The notes under the pieces were generated by a model. The model worked only from the letters and a program-made list of their open reading frames with translations. It made no database searches and was not told the origin of the DNA. 58,533 nt of DNA from JAWLGJ01 sp041685145 (GTDB lineage Bacteria > Pseudomonadota > Alphaproteobacteria > Rhodospirillales > Magnetospirillaceae), in contig JAWLGJ010000019.1 of NCBI GenBank assembly GCA_041685145.1, forward strand, positions 1 to 58,533, in the 5' to 3' direction. How positions within the stretch are numbered: the first letter of the stretch is position 1; the number at the start of each line of letters is the position of its first letter. Positions 25,699-34,505 of this stretch are shown here, piece after piece. Position numbers and translations under genes: made by a program.

Positions 25699-26383
25699 GA
25701 CGAGCTGGCGTCGCATCGTCCGCGACGGCATGTGGGACAACAACGTCGTCCTCGCCCAGACGCTGGCCCTGTGCCCGCTGCTGGCGGTCACCGGCACCGC
25801 CACCAACGGCCTGGGCATGGGGCTGGCGACGACGGCGGTGATGGTTGCGGCGGGAACGCTGGTGGCGGCCTTGCGCAGGGCGATCCCGCCCGAAGTGCGC
25901 ATCCCGGCATTCATCCTGGTCATTGCCTCGCTGGTGACGGTCGTCGACATGGTGATGAACGCTTGGCTGCACGAGCTTTACAAGGTTCTGGGGCTGTTCA
26001 TTCCGCTGATCGTCACCAACTGCGCCATCCTGGGCCGGGCGGAGGCCTTCGCCTCGCGGCACGCCGTCACGCCTGCGGCCCTCGACGGGCTGATGATGGG
26101 GCTGGGGTTCACGCTGGTGCTGGTGGTGCTGGGCGGGGTGCGCGAGATTCTCGGCGGCGGCACCCTGTTCGCCAATGCCTCGCTGCTGCTGGGCCCCTGG
26201 GCGGATTTCATGGAGATGACCCTCATTCCCGGCTATGGCGGGGTGCTCCTGTTCGTGCTGCCGCCGGGAGCGTTCGTGGTTCTGGGCTTCCTGCTGGCGG
26301 GCAAGCGGTTGATTGAACGGCGACCGCGCCGCCGCCGCGCCGCCCCCGCGCCGGCGGCGGACCTGGAGGAGACGGCGGCATGA
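25691..26383 (+). CDS. rnfE: Rnf complex subunit E
   Basis: This 230-residue membrane protein is the partner of RnfA: DGMWDNNVVLAQTLALCPLLAVT in helix 1 and IPLIVTNCAILGRAEAFAS centrally. It has six helices plus an Arg-rich cytoplasmic tail (RRPRRRR). It overlaps rnfG by 8 nt and rnfH by 4 nt. With RnfA it builds the inverted pseudo-symmetric core carrying an iron-sulfur centre. Confidence 0.96.
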   Translation: MTETSWRRIVRDGMWDNNVVLAQTLALCPLLAVTGTATNGLGMGLATTAVMVAAGTLVAALRRAIPPEVRIPAFILVIASLVTVVDMVMNAWLHELYKVLGLFIPLIVTNCAILGRAEAFASRHAVTPAALDGLMMGLGFTLVLVVLGGVREILGGGTLFANASLLLGPWADFMEMTLIPGYGGVLLFVLPPGAFVVLGFLLAGKRLIERRPRRRRAAPAPAADLEETAA

Positions 26384-26661
26384 AGATCGGCGTCGCCTAC
26401 GCCACCGCCGCACGGCAGGTGTGGATGGAGGTCGACGTGGCGCCGGGCACCACGGTGCGCGAGGCCATCGAGGCATCCGGCATCCTCGACCAGTTTCCCG
26501 AGATCGACCTCGCGGTGCAGAAGGTGGGCATCTTCGGCAAGCTGGCCAAGCTTGACGCCGAGGTGCAGGAAGGCTCCCGCGTGGAAATCTACCGCCCCAT
26601 CACCGCCGATCCCAAGACCGCCAAGCGCAAGCGCGTCGCCGCCACCGACGACGAGGCCTGA
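26380..26661 (+). CDS. rnfH: RnfH family ubiquitin-like protein
   Basis: This 93-residue small protein of beta-grasp type begins MKIGVAYATAARQVW, with VGIFGKLAKLDAEVQEGSRVEIYRPI, the family core. It is encoded at the end of rnf operons, while other RnfH members pair with YfjF/ratA. Its exact role is unresolved. The ATG overlaps the rnfE stop. The gene converges with a minus-strand kinase after 11 nt. Confidence 0.9.
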   Translation: MKIGVAYATAARQVWMEVDVAPGTTVREAIEASGILDQFPEIDLAVQKVGIFGKLAKLDAEVQEGSRVEIYRPITADPKTAKRKRVAATDDEA

Positions 26662-26672
26662 CGGCGCCCCGG

Positions 26673-28928
26673 CTAACGGTCCTGGTTCGGCAGGTCCGCC
26701 GCCGCCGGCACCAGACGCTCCACCAGTCCCGCCAGCACGTTGGGCGTAATCGGCTTGTGGACCATCTCGACGTCGCTGCCGTTGACCGCCTGCAGGACAT
26801 CGGTCTCGGTCTCTCCGGTCAGCAGGATCGCCGGGATGGGCCGCTGGAAGCGCGCGCGCAGAGAGCCGATGACCGAGGTGCCGACCTCGCCGCCCCGCAG
26901 GCGGTAATCGACCAGCAAGAGAGCCGGCGCCTCGTTGACGTCGGCAAGCGCCGCCAACGCATCGGCGCCCCCGTCGGCCTCGAGCACCCTGTACTGCCAC
27001 CGGCGCAGGACGCCGGCGATTGCCGAGCGCACCAGCCGATTGTCCTCGATCACCACCAGCAGGCCGTGCGCACCGGCATCCGGGGTGAGAGCGGACGCCA
27101 CCGGTGACGCCGTCGCCGGTTCGGCCAGCGGCACCGTCACCGTGAACACCGACCCTTCGCCGGGCGACGACGATACGCTTACCTCGTGCCCCAGCAACAT
27201 GGACAGGCGCTTGACGATCGCCAGCCCCAGCCCCAGGCCATGCTCGCGGTCGCGTTCCGGATTGCCGAGCTGGTGGAACTCGGCGAAGATTTCCTCCTGT
27301 GCGTCGGGGGGGATGCCGATGCCGGTGTCGCGGACTTCAATCTGGAGATGCCCCTCGGTCTGGGCGCAGGCGACCTCGACGCCGCCCTCGGGGGTGTAAC
27401 GGAAGGCGTTTTCGACCAGATTACGCAGGATTCGCGACAACAGGGTGGGGTCGCTGTAAACGTGGTGCCCGCAGCACGGCACCCGGAAGAACAGCCCCTT
27501 CCGCCTGGCCATCAGCGAATAGCCGCCCTCCAACTCGTCGAGGATCTGTGCCAGGGAAACCGGCTGAAGCTGCGGCACCACCACGCCGGCGTCGAGCCGG
27601 GAAATGTCGAGCAGGCTGTCCAGCAAGCCCTTGAGCGCCGCCAGGCTGGCGTGCAGGTGGCGCAGGGCCTCGCGCCCGGTGCTCGATTCGACATGCCCGT
27701 TCAGCATTTCGGCGAACAGGAACAGCGACTGCATCGGCTGCCGCAGATCATGCGAGGCGGCGGCCAGGAATTTCGATTTCGCCAGCACCGCCCGTTCGGC
27801 GGCCAGGCGGGCGCGGTTGGCCTCGTCGCGGGCGGTGAGTGCATCGCGCTCCATGCGCAGGGCCTCGCGCCGGGCGTCCTCGCGGGCGCGGTCACGCTCC
27901 TCCATTTCGGCGGCCATCGCGTTGAAGGCTACCGCCAATTGCTCGATCTCGTTGCCGCCGCCACGGGTGGCCACACGGGCGGAATAGTCGCCGGCCCGCC
28001 ATCGTTCCATCGCCTGCAGGATGCGGCCGATCGGTTTGCGGACAAGGTGGCGCCGCCCGAGGAGGCCGATGCCGACGGTTACCGTCATGATCGCCGCAAC
28101 CTCCGCCAACAGCCAGCCGAGGCGCGTGCCACCAAAACCGCGCACGGCCCCGGCGTCGAAAGCCGCGAACATCACCAGCCCCGAACTGCCCTTCGTCGCC
28201 GCGAAGGCGACCATCTCCTCGCGGCCGTCGGTGTGCTCCACGCGCAGTTCGCCGGCTTGCCCTTCGTCCATCAGGGTGCGGTAGGCGGCCGGCAGGCCGC
28301 CCACCGCATCATCCGGCACCCGCAGCAGAACATTGCCGGCGCCGTCGGCAAGCGTTACCGACGCATGGGGGGGCAGGGGATGCTCCGTCAGGTGGTCCCG
28401 CAGCCAGTCGATTCCCAAAAGGCCGGTGACGACGGCCTCCGTTGCACCGCCTCCCGGAGCGAGCGGCATCGCGAAGGCCAGGGCGGGGTGGCCGTCCGGC
28501 GGTCGGCGGACATAGCCGCCCTCGGTGAACATCCCGCTTTCCAGGGCGCGGTGAAAATGGCTTTGCCGTGAAATGTCGATGGCTTCCCCGGCCGGGTCGG
28601 TGGCGCAGCGGACGCGGCCGTCGGGGCCGGCGACACGAACCGTCAAATGCGCGGGATAGCGTTGGCTCAGGCGCCGGAGCAGGATCTGGCAAGCCTCGGC
28701 GTCGCCGGAACGCACGGCATCGGTGGCGGCAACGGTGGCGAGGATGCGGCGCAATTCGATGCTGCGGCGTTCCTGCTCGCCGGTCAGCCTCGCCAGCAGG
28801 CGGGAGGACTTTTCCAGTAACGCCGCCTCATCACTCCGGCGTTTCGACCATTCCGCATAGGTTTCGATCATCGCCGCCGGTAGGATGGCGAGAAGCACCA
28901 GGACGATGAGGCGCGGGAGGAGGGTCAT
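26673..28928 (-). CDS. Cache-like hybrid sensor kinase with HAMP and receiver
   Basis: From ATG 28928 the protein has 751 residues: membrane helix 5-22, extracytoplasmic sensor about 30-265 (VAGPDGRVRCAT, ISRQSHFHRALE, Cache-like), helix 268-290, HAMP 290-343 and coiled linker 345-385. HisKA carries His393 (ASHDLRQPMQ), HATPase has Asn503/507, DTGIGI (534-539) and GLGLGL (564-569), and the receiver has phospho-Asp674 (LLVDYRLRG) and Lys725. It shares its kinase core with the other two kinases here. No partner regulator is adjacent. An upstream in-frame extension overlaps the ECF gene promoter region and was rejected. Confidence 0.9.
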   Translation of the reverse strand: MTLLPRLIVLVLLAILPAAMIETYAEWSKRRSDEAALLEKSSRLLARLTGEQERRSIELRRILATVAATDAVRSGDAEACQILLRRLSQRYPAHLTVRVAGPDGRVRCATDPAGEAIDISRQSHFHRALESGMFTEGGYVRRPPDGHPALAFAMPLAPGGGATEAVVTGLLGIDWLRDHLTEHPLPPHASVTLADGAGNVLLRVPDDAVGGLPAAYRTLMDEGQAGELRVEHTDGREEMVAFAATKGSSGLVMFAAFDAGAVRGFGGTRLGWLLAEVAAIMTVTVGIGLLGRRHLVRKPIGRILQAMERWRAGDYSARVATRGGGNEIEQLAVAFNAMAAEMEERDRAREDARREALRMERDALTARDEANRARLAAERAVLAKSKFLAAASHDLRQPMQSLFLFAEMLNGHVESSTGREALRHLHASLAALKGLLDSLLDISRLDAGVVVPQLQPVSLAQILDELEGGYSLMARRKGLFFRVPCCGHHVYSDPTLLSRILRNLVENAFRYTPEGGVEVACAQTEGHLQIEVRDTGIGIPPDAQEEIFAEFHQLGNPERDREHGLGLGLAIVKRLSMLLGHEVSVSSSPGEGSVFTVTVPLAEPATASPVASALTPDAGAHGLLVVIEDNRLVRSAIAGVLRRWQYRVLEADGGADALAALADVNEAPALLLVDYRLRGGEVGTSVIGSLRARFQRPIPAILLTGETETDVLQAVNGSDVEMVHKPITPNVLAGLVERLVPAAADLPNQDR

Positions 28929-29097
28929 GTGTCCCCGATTGCGGTGCCGTTGGCGGTAGGCTCGCCACTCCTCCAAATGAAGTAGATTTTCAAAAGTGAC
29001 AAGTCGCCTCCGCGTAACTACTCCGCATTCGCCCCTGGAGACCCCATCGGGTTGCCACCGCTGGCGCTCGTCCATTGCCGTGGTACATTTGCCGGCC

Positions 29098-29844
29098 ATG
29101 CCCGATTCGCCCCCCGTGCCGTCGTCCCGCCTCGACCGCTTCGCGCCCCGCGTCCGCGTTCTGGTGACCGTCGTCCTGGCGGTGGCGGTGCTGGCCACCG
29201 AGGACGTGCACCTGCTGGCGGCCGCGTTTGCCGCCGCCGTGCTCGTGACGGCGCTCTCGGGACTGACGGCAAAAGCGGTTTTGCGGCGCCTTGCGGCGGC
29301 GGAGGCGCTGGTGCTGCTGGTGGTGCTGTCACTGCCTTTCACCACGCCCGGTGAACCCCTTCTTGCCCTCTGGGGCGTGGGCGCCAGCCGGGAGGGGCTG
29401 CACCACGCCGTTGCGATCGTCCTGACCGCCAACGCGGTGCTGTTGCTGGCCACCTCTCTGATCGGGACGATGGACCCGCGCCGGATGGGGCAGGGGCTGC
29501 ACGGCGTCGGAATACCGCCCGTCCTTGTGCATCTGCTGCTGCTGTCGGGCCGTTATGTCGCGGTGCTGCAGCACGAGCAGCGGCGCCTGCGGTTGGCGAT
29601 GAAGGCGCGCGCCTTCCACGCCCGCGGCCCGCGGGCCTGGCGCGCCTACGGCCATCTTTTCGGCATGGTGCTGGTGCGCAGCCTGGAGCGCGCGGAGCGG
29701 GTGCGCGAGGCGATGGCCTGTCGCGGCTTCGACGGATTGCCGCCGCGCCGGAAGGCGCCGCCCTTGCAGAGGCACGACATCGCCCTCCTGGCGGCGGCGC
29801 TGGTGGCGGCGGCGGCGCTGGTAACGGCGGCGAGGGTGATGTGA
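29098..29844 (+). CDS. cbiQ: ECF transporter T-component (CbiQ-like)
   Basis: This 248-residue inner-membrane protein has about five helices. Its cytoplasmic coupling region includes MKARAFHARG (about 165-174) and REAMACRGFDG (about 203-213), the two conserved Arg-containing coupling motifs. It links an ATPase to a substrate-binding subunit for cobalt, nickel or a vitamin. No S-component (CbiM/N or other) is adjacent, so the substrate cannot be assigned. Start ATG 29098; the frame is open upstream without a ribosome site. The stop overlaps the GTG of the ATPase gene. Confidence 0.82.
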   Translation: MPDSPPVPSSRLDRFAPRVRVLVTVVLAVAVLATEDVHLLAAAFAAAVLVTALSGLTAKAVLRRLAAAEALVLLVVLSLPFTTPGEPLLALWGVGASREGLHHAVAIVLTANAVLLLATSLIGTMDPRRMGQGLHGVGIPPVLVHLLLLSGRYVAVLQHEQRRLRLAMKARAFHARGPRAWRAYGHLFGMVLVRSLERAERVREAMACRGFDGLPPRRKAPPLQRHDIALLAAALVAAAALVTAARVM

Positions 29845-30500
29845 GCGCCGCGCCTCTTTTCGATCTCCGTGGCGTCGTCTTCGGCTACGGCGCCGAGCTT
29901 CCGGTTCTGGACGGCGTCGATCTGACGGTGGCGTCGGGGGAGCGGCTGGGTCTGCTGGGCGCCAACGGCGCCGGGAAGAGCACGCTGCTGCGCCTGATGC
30001 TGGGCCTGCTGCGGCCCCGGGCCGGCACCATCGTCGCCTTCGGACGGGCGCGGCGGGCCGAGAAGGATTTTCGCGAGGTGCGGCGGCGGGCCGGACTCGT
30101 CTTCCAGGATCCGGACGACCAGCTTTTCTGTCCCACCCTGTGGGACGACGTGGCCTTCGGCCCGGCCAATCTAGGATGGCCGCGTCAGCGCATTGACGCG
30201 GCGGTGACGGCGACACTGGCCGCCTTGGGTATCGAGCACCTGCGTCACCGGACCCCGCATCACCTGTCGGGCGGCGAAAAGCGGCTGGCGGCGCTGGCGG
30301 CGGTCTTGGCGATGGAGCCCGAGGTGCTGCTGCTCGACGAGCCGACGGCGGGGCTGGACGACGACGCCCGCGACCGCCTGCTGGACGTGCTCGCGGCGCT
30401 GCCGCAGGCGATGATCGTCGCCGCCCATGACCCTGGCCTCCACGACCGCCTGCGGGTGCGGCGTCTGGCGCTGCGGGAGGGACGGCTGACCGAGGCTTAG
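29841..30500 (+). CDS. cbiO: ECF/CbiO-type ABC ATPase
   Basis: This 219-residue ATPase begins at GTG 29841, overlapping the previous stop (GTGA). It has Walker A GANGAGKST, Q-loop VFQDPDDQLF, signature LSGGEKR and Walker B VLLLDEPT, with AAHDP as the switch histidine. The FQDPDDQLF sequence is typical of energy-coupling factor ATPases. It pairs with the T-component. A single ATPase gene suggests a homodimer. It ends 5 nt from the convergent stress protein gene. Confidence 0.9.
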   Translation: MSAAPLFDLRGVVFGYGAELPVLDGVDLTVASGERLGLLGANGAGKSTLLRLMLGLLRPRAGTIVAFGRARRAEKDFREVRRRAGLVFQDPDDQLFCPTLWDDVAFGPANLGWPRQRIDAAVTATLAALGIEHLRHRTPHHLSGGEKRLAALAAVLAMEPEVLLLDEPTAGLDDDARDRLLDVLAALPQAMIVAAHDPGLHDRLRVRRLALREGRLTEA

Positions 30501-30505
30501 GCCCT

Positions 30506-30955
30506 CTAGCGCACCACGATGCAGGTGCAACGGGCGCGGCTGGCGACCTTGTGGGCGGTGCTGCCCAGCGAGCCCGCCGCGACGCCGCCGATGCCGCGGC
30601 CGCCGACCACGAGGCAATCCGCCCCGATCTCGTCGGCATATTCCAGGATGGTGCGAGCGGGCTTGCCCCGCCGCACCACCCGCCGAATGCCGGTGGCGCC
30701 CAGTTCCTCGGCGCGCCGGGCGGCGAGGTCGACGCATTCGCGGGCAAGCTGGCGGAAGGTCTCGTCGGGATGCGGGATCGGCTGGCGCGGCCGGATCAGC
30801 GAGTGCGAGCTTTCGAACATGCTCAGATGCGGATAGACCGACAGCACATGCAGCGTCGCATCGGACTTCGCCTCCAACTCGGCGGCCATGTCCAAAGCCT
30901 TCATGGCGAACTCGGACCCATCCACGGCCACCAGAATCGTCTTGAACCCCAGCAT
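30506..30955 (-). CDS. universal stress protein (TRAP-linked)
   Basis: This 149-residue UspA-fold protein has an N-terminal ILVAVDGSEFAMKALD and the ATP-binding motif VVGGRGIGGVAAGSLGS near residues 121-137. It is 12 nt downstream of the TRAP large subunit gene in the same direction. In Halomonas the ATP-binding stress protein TeaD sits in the same place and modulates the TeaABC TRAP transporter. By analogy, this one may regulate the adjacent DctQM transporter; that is inference. Confidence 0.9.
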   Translation of the reverse strand: MLGFKTILVAVDGSEFAMKALDMAAELEAKSDATLHVLSVYPHLSMFESSHSLIRPRQPIPHPDETFRQLARECVDLAARRAEELGATGIRRVVRRGKPARTILEYADEIGADCLVVGGRGIGGVAAGSLGSTAHKVASRARCTCIVVR

Positions 30956-30967
30956 GTCGGCCTCCGG

Positions 30968-32248
30968 TCAACGGAATGCGAGGTCGCGCAGGAACAGCGC
31001 GATCTGCGGGAACGTGATCAGCAGCGCCGAGGACAGCAGCAGCATGAAGATGAACGGCGGCGTGCCGCGTATAACCTCGAAATACGGCCGTCGGAAGATG
31101 GCGATGGCGGTGAAGATGTCACAGCCGAACGGCGGCGTCGCCGAGCCTATGGCTACCTGCAGGGTGATGATCGTCCCCACCAGCACCGGGTCGAGGCCGG
31201 CGGCGGTCACCAGCGGCTTGAAGATCGGCACCAACACCAGGATGACGACGATGGGGTCGACGAACATGCAGCCGATGAAAAAGGCGATGGAAATGGCTAC
31301 CAGGGTCATCACCGGCCCGGCGCCGTCGAGCCCCAGGCCGCCGATGATCGCCTGGGGGATCATCGCGAAGCTGATGACCCACGAGAATGCCTGCCCCGCC
31401 GCCACCAGGATGAAGACACCCGCGGTGATAAGCCCGGTGGAGAGGGCGATATCGGGAATTTCACGCAGGCTGACCTCGCGGAATACCAGGACTTCGAGGA
31501 TCAGCGCGTAGGCGACGCTGACGGCCGCGGCCTCGGTGGGGCTGAAGATGCCGCCATAGATGCCGCCGATGATGATGACCGGAAAGCCCAGCGGCCAGAT
31601 GGCGCGTTTTATCGCCTGCAGGCGCTCCAGCCAGTCGGACTTGGGCTGAACGGGAATGTTGTTGCGGTAGGCGAACCAGATCGAATAGGCCGAGAACATC
31701 ACCAGAATCATCAGGCCGGGGCCGATGCCGGCGATGAAAAGCTCGGCAATGGAGGTGCCCGAGATGACGCCGTAGATGATCATGCCGATGGAGGGCGGGA
31801 TGAGAAAGGCGATGTCGGAGGCGTTGACCGTCAACGCCATCACGAAGCTGTCCTTGTAGCCCGCCTGCAGCATCTTCGGCCGCATGGGCCCGCCGATGGC
31901 CACCACCGTCGCCTGCGTCGAGCCGGACACCGCCCCGAACAGGGCGCAGGTGGCCGCCGCCGTCACCGCCAGGCCGCCCTTGACATGACCGACGAAGCGC
32001 ATCACCAGATCCAGCAGCCGGTCGGCGGTCTGGCCCTTGGTGACGATGTCGGCGGCGAAGATGAACATCGGCACCGCGATCAGGGCCGTCGGCTTCACGC
32101 CGCCGATCATCTGCTGGATGATGTTCTCCATCGGCATCATCGGGAAGAAGGCGACGAAGGCCAGCAGGGTGGCGGCGATCAGCGGGATCATCATCGGGAA
32201 GCCCAGCACCAGCAGGACGACCATCACGGTGAGCATTACGGCGGTCAT
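30968..32248 (-). CDS. dctM: TRAP transporter large membrane subunit (DctM)
   Basis: This 426-residue protein has twelve predicted helices and the DctM signatures GAVSGSTQATVVAIGGPM and SDIAFLIPPSIGMIIYG. The C-terminal half carries FAIGSATPPFGCDIF-like residues (AIGSATPPFGCDIF). It imports solutes using the sodium or proton gradient together with DctP and DctQ. It starts 15 nt after dctQ. Confidence 0.94.
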   Translation of the reverse strand: MTAVMLTVMVVLLVLGFPMMIPLIAATLLAFVAFFPMMPMENIIQQMIGGVKPTALIAVPMFIFAADIVTKGQTADRLLDLVMRFVGHVKGGLAVTAAATCALFGAVSGSTQATVVAIGGPMRPKMLQAGYKDSFVMALTVNASDIAFLIPPSIGMIIYGVISGTSIAELFIAGIGPGLMILVMFSAYSIWFAYRNNIPVQPKSDWLERLQAIKRAIWPLGFPVIIIGGIYGGIFSPTEAAAVSVAYALILEVLVFREVSLREIPDIALSTGLITAGVFILVAAGQAFSWVISFAMIPQAIIGGLGLDGAGPVMTLVAISIAFFIGCMFVDPIVVILVLVPIFKPLVTAAGLDPVLVGTIITLQVAIGSATPPFGCDIFTAIAIFRRPYFEVIRGTPPFIFMLLLSSALLITFPQIALFLRDLAFR

Positions 32249-32263
32249 CGCGAATCGTCTCCC

Positions 32264-32893
32264 CTACGAGCGGTCTTCGCCGGCGCCGGCGGTGGTGGTG
32301 TCGATTTCCTCATAGGCGTCGACCTCTTCATACGAAATGTAGACGGCCGGCTCGGTGAGGTTGCGAACCACGGTGAGCATGTATTGGATGCCTGTCAGGA
32401 ACAGGCCGAACGGCACCCACAGATAGGTCAGGTACAGCGGCACCCGCAGCGCCGGCGTCACCTTCGCCGAGGCCGCCACGCTCATCACATACTGCGCCGC
32501 CAGCCAGGACAGCCAGAACATCACCAGCCCAGTGCCAAGGGCGATGAGGACCATCAGGATCTTGCGGTGCTTGTCCTTGAGCTGGTCATAGAAGGCCGAC
32601 ATGCGGATGTGACGCCCGCGGCGGGTCGCATACCCGACGCCGACGAAGGTGACCATGACGATCAGGAACTGGTTCAGTTCCTCGGAAAAATACAGGCTTT
32701 GCCCGAAGATGTAGCGCCCGATGACATTGCCGATGGTGTTCAGGAACATCAGCAGGATGGCGTAGGAAAGAATGACCCGCTCGATCACCGCTATGACGCG
32801 ATCGAGTTGCGCGACCGGCCTTAGGAGAAGACTTCCCACAAGGCCTCGTCGGCCGTCGGGCGAGCCGTCGTCGGATGGCGAAGACCCGGACAT
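32264..32893 (-). CDS. dctQ: TRAP transporter small membrane subunit (DctQ)
   Basis: This protein of 209 residues has four membrane helices. The DctQ pattern is NVIGRYIFGQSLYFSEELNQ, then RRGRHIRMSAFYDQL. The start is ATG 32893 with AAGGAGGG upstream; the open frame beyond this has no ribosome site. The N-terminus (about 30 residues) is polar and the C-terminus ends in an acidic tail. It is followed by dctM, and dctP is divergent. Confidence 0.9.
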   Translation of the reverse strand: MSGSSPSDDGSPDGRRGLVGSLLLRPVAQLDRVIAVIERVILSYAILLMFLNTIGNVIGRYIFGQSLYFSEELNQFLIVMVTFVGVGYATRRGRHIRMSAFYDQLKDKHRKILMVLIALGTGLVMFWLSWLAAQYVMSVAASAKVTPALRVPLYLTYLWVPFGLFLTGIQYMLTVVRNLTEPAVYISYEEVDAYEEIDTTTAGAGEDRS

Positions 32894-33351
32894 GGCGCTG
32901 CCGACCCTCCTTGCTGCCCGGCGCTGGCGGCGCCGGATTAAAACCATTTCGCGAAGCCTATGGGGCAAGGGATGCCGCGTCAACGCTGCTGCTTGAACAA
33001 GCGGGGTATTTCTTGGAATCCCGGGGATGCAACACAGGAGCGGCAAATTGTTGCAACTAACCATGCCAATTGGTAGGGAATTCGGGCTGAACGGCGGAAA
33101 CCTCCCCGAATCGATCCTTGCCGCATCGGCTCTGGTCTCTGCGAAAAGGACTATCGCATTAGCATGGTGTCTGCCACGCACGATAAGGTACTTGCGTTGC
33201 TCAATTGGTAACCTCTAGCATGAAGGCTGCTTCCATTTTGGGAGCATTCATGCGGGCCGGGACTGCCGGGGGGCTTCCTGGCCGGTTCCCGCGTACACGC
33301 TTTCGCGCCTGGCGCAGGGACGAATGGTAACGCCTTGGAGGAGAAAGCCTT
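32894..33351. other. 458-nt divergent regulatory region between dctQ and dctP
   Basis: No gene is supported. It separates the dctQM-usp operon from divergent dctP and is AT-richer than its surroundings. Two copies of CAATTGGTA (33067-33075 and 33202-33210) lie 135 bp apart in the same orientation and share the palindrome CAATTG. They are candidate regulator sites. Ribosome site GGAGGAGAAAG lies at about 33336-33346 for dctP. Promoters could not be defined by eye. Confidence 0.4.
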
Positions 33352-34389
33352 ATGAGCCTTCGCAAGCTCGGTACCGCTTTTGCCGCGGCGGCGGCGCTCG
33401 GGATCGGCGCCGCCGTGCCGGCCCAAGCGGAAAGCTGGAAGTTCGCGCTCGAAGAGATCGAGGGCAGCGTCCAGGACCGCTACGCGCAGCAGTTCAAGAC
33501 CCTGATCGAGGAGCGCAGCGGCGGCGACATTTCGGTGGAAGTCTATCCCTACGGGGCGCTGGGCACCTCCGCCGACATCACCGAACTGACGGCCAACGGC
33601 ACGCTGCAGTTCGCCTTCGGTTCGCCGGGCCACCTGGCCAGCTTCGTGCCCGAGATGGGCGTGTTCAACCTCCCCTACATCCTCAGCCAGGACAACGCCG
33701 TCAACAAGAAGGTGCTGACCGAGGGCCGCGTGGTTTACGAGAACCTCGCCCCCGAGCTTGAGAAGAAGAACCTCAAGCTGGTCACCATGTTCCCCGAGGG
33801 CGAGATGGTGTGGACCACCAACAAGGAGATCCGCAAGCCCGAGGACTTCAAGGGCTTCAAGATGCGGGTGATGGTCTCGCCGATCCTGACCGAGGCGTAC
33901 AAGTCGATGGGCGCCAGCCCTACGCCGATGCCCTATGGCGAGGTCTATGGCGGCCTGCAGCTCGGCCAGATCGACGGCCAGGTGAACCCCATCTTCGCCA
34001 TTCAGGAAATGAAGTTCTACGAGGTCCAGGACTACATGATCTGGGCCGGCCAGCAGCAGTTCACCACCAGCGTCGTGGCCAACCAGAACTTCTACAACGG
34101 CCTGTCGGACGAGCGCCGCGCCATGCTCGATGAGGTCGTGGCGGAACTCAACGACTACATCTTCCGCGTCCAGGACGAATACGCGCAGACGCGCCTGGAC
34201 ATGATCAAGGAGGCCAAGCCCTCGATCAAGATGATCCAGCTCAGCGAGGACGAGCGGGCGGTCTTCAAGGAACGGTCGATGGCGGCCCGCGACAAGTTCA
34301 TCGAGATGGAAGGCGAGGTCGGCAAGGCCATCATCGATGCCTTCACCGCCGAGATCGCCGAGGTCGAGAAGCAGATGGGCGCCAACTAG
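33352..34389 (+). CDS. dctP: TRAP transporter solute-binding protein (DctP)
   Basis: This 345-residue periplasmic protein has a signal peptide ending AVPAQAES (cleavage about residue 26). The ligand-binding region FKGFKMRVMVSPILTE carries the conserved Arg that grips a carboxylate, and PTPMPYGEVYGGLQLGQIDGQ is the usual hinge motif. The ligand is likely an organic acid. It is transcribed away from dctQM but should act with them. A strong terminator follows. Low-specificity features prevent naming the substrate. Confidence 0.93.
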   Translation: MSLRKLGTAFAAAAALGIGAAVPAQAESWKFALEEIEGSVQDRYAQQFKTLIEERSGGDISVEVYPYGALGTSADITELTANGTLQFAFGSPGHLASFVPEMGVFNLPYILSQDNAVNKKVLTEGRVVYENLAPELEKKNLKLVTMFPEGEMVWTTNKEIRKPEDFKGFKMRVMVSPILTEAYKSMGASPTPMPYGEVYGGLQLGQIDGQVNPIFAIQEMKFYEVQDYMIWAGQQQFTTSVVANQNFYNGLSDERRAMLDEVVAELNDYIFRVQDEYAQTRLDMIKEAKPSIKMIQLSEDERAVFKERSMAARDKFIEMEGEVGKAIIDAFTAEIAEVEKQMGAN

Positions 34390-34411
34390 CCGCGGCGCCA
34401 CGTCCCAAGGG

Positions 34412-34443
34412 AAAGGCCGGGCACGAGTGCCCGGCCTTTTCTC
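34412..34443 (+). terminator. intrinsic terminator of dctP
   Basis: A 12-bp perfect stem (34412-34423 with 34428-34439, AAAGGCCGGGCA and complement) with loop CGAG is followed by TTTTC. It starts 22 nt after the dctP stop. Confidence 0.88.
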
Positions 34444-34505
34444 GTTGCTGCCTTAGGGCCGTTTCCAGTCACATGGACCCCTGTCACCCTCGCCGGGGGG
34501 CCGCC

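Noticed and set aside
28929..29097. Possible cobalamin riboswitch ahead of the CbiQ-like gene
   Set aside because: A CCCTGGAGACC stretch faintly resembles the B12 box, but the other conserved cores and pairing are missing.
30551..32824. A 757-codon open frame antisense to the TRAP membrane genes
   Set aside because: It is dominated by His, Asp, Arg and Gln, the mirror of hydrophobic codons on the other strand.
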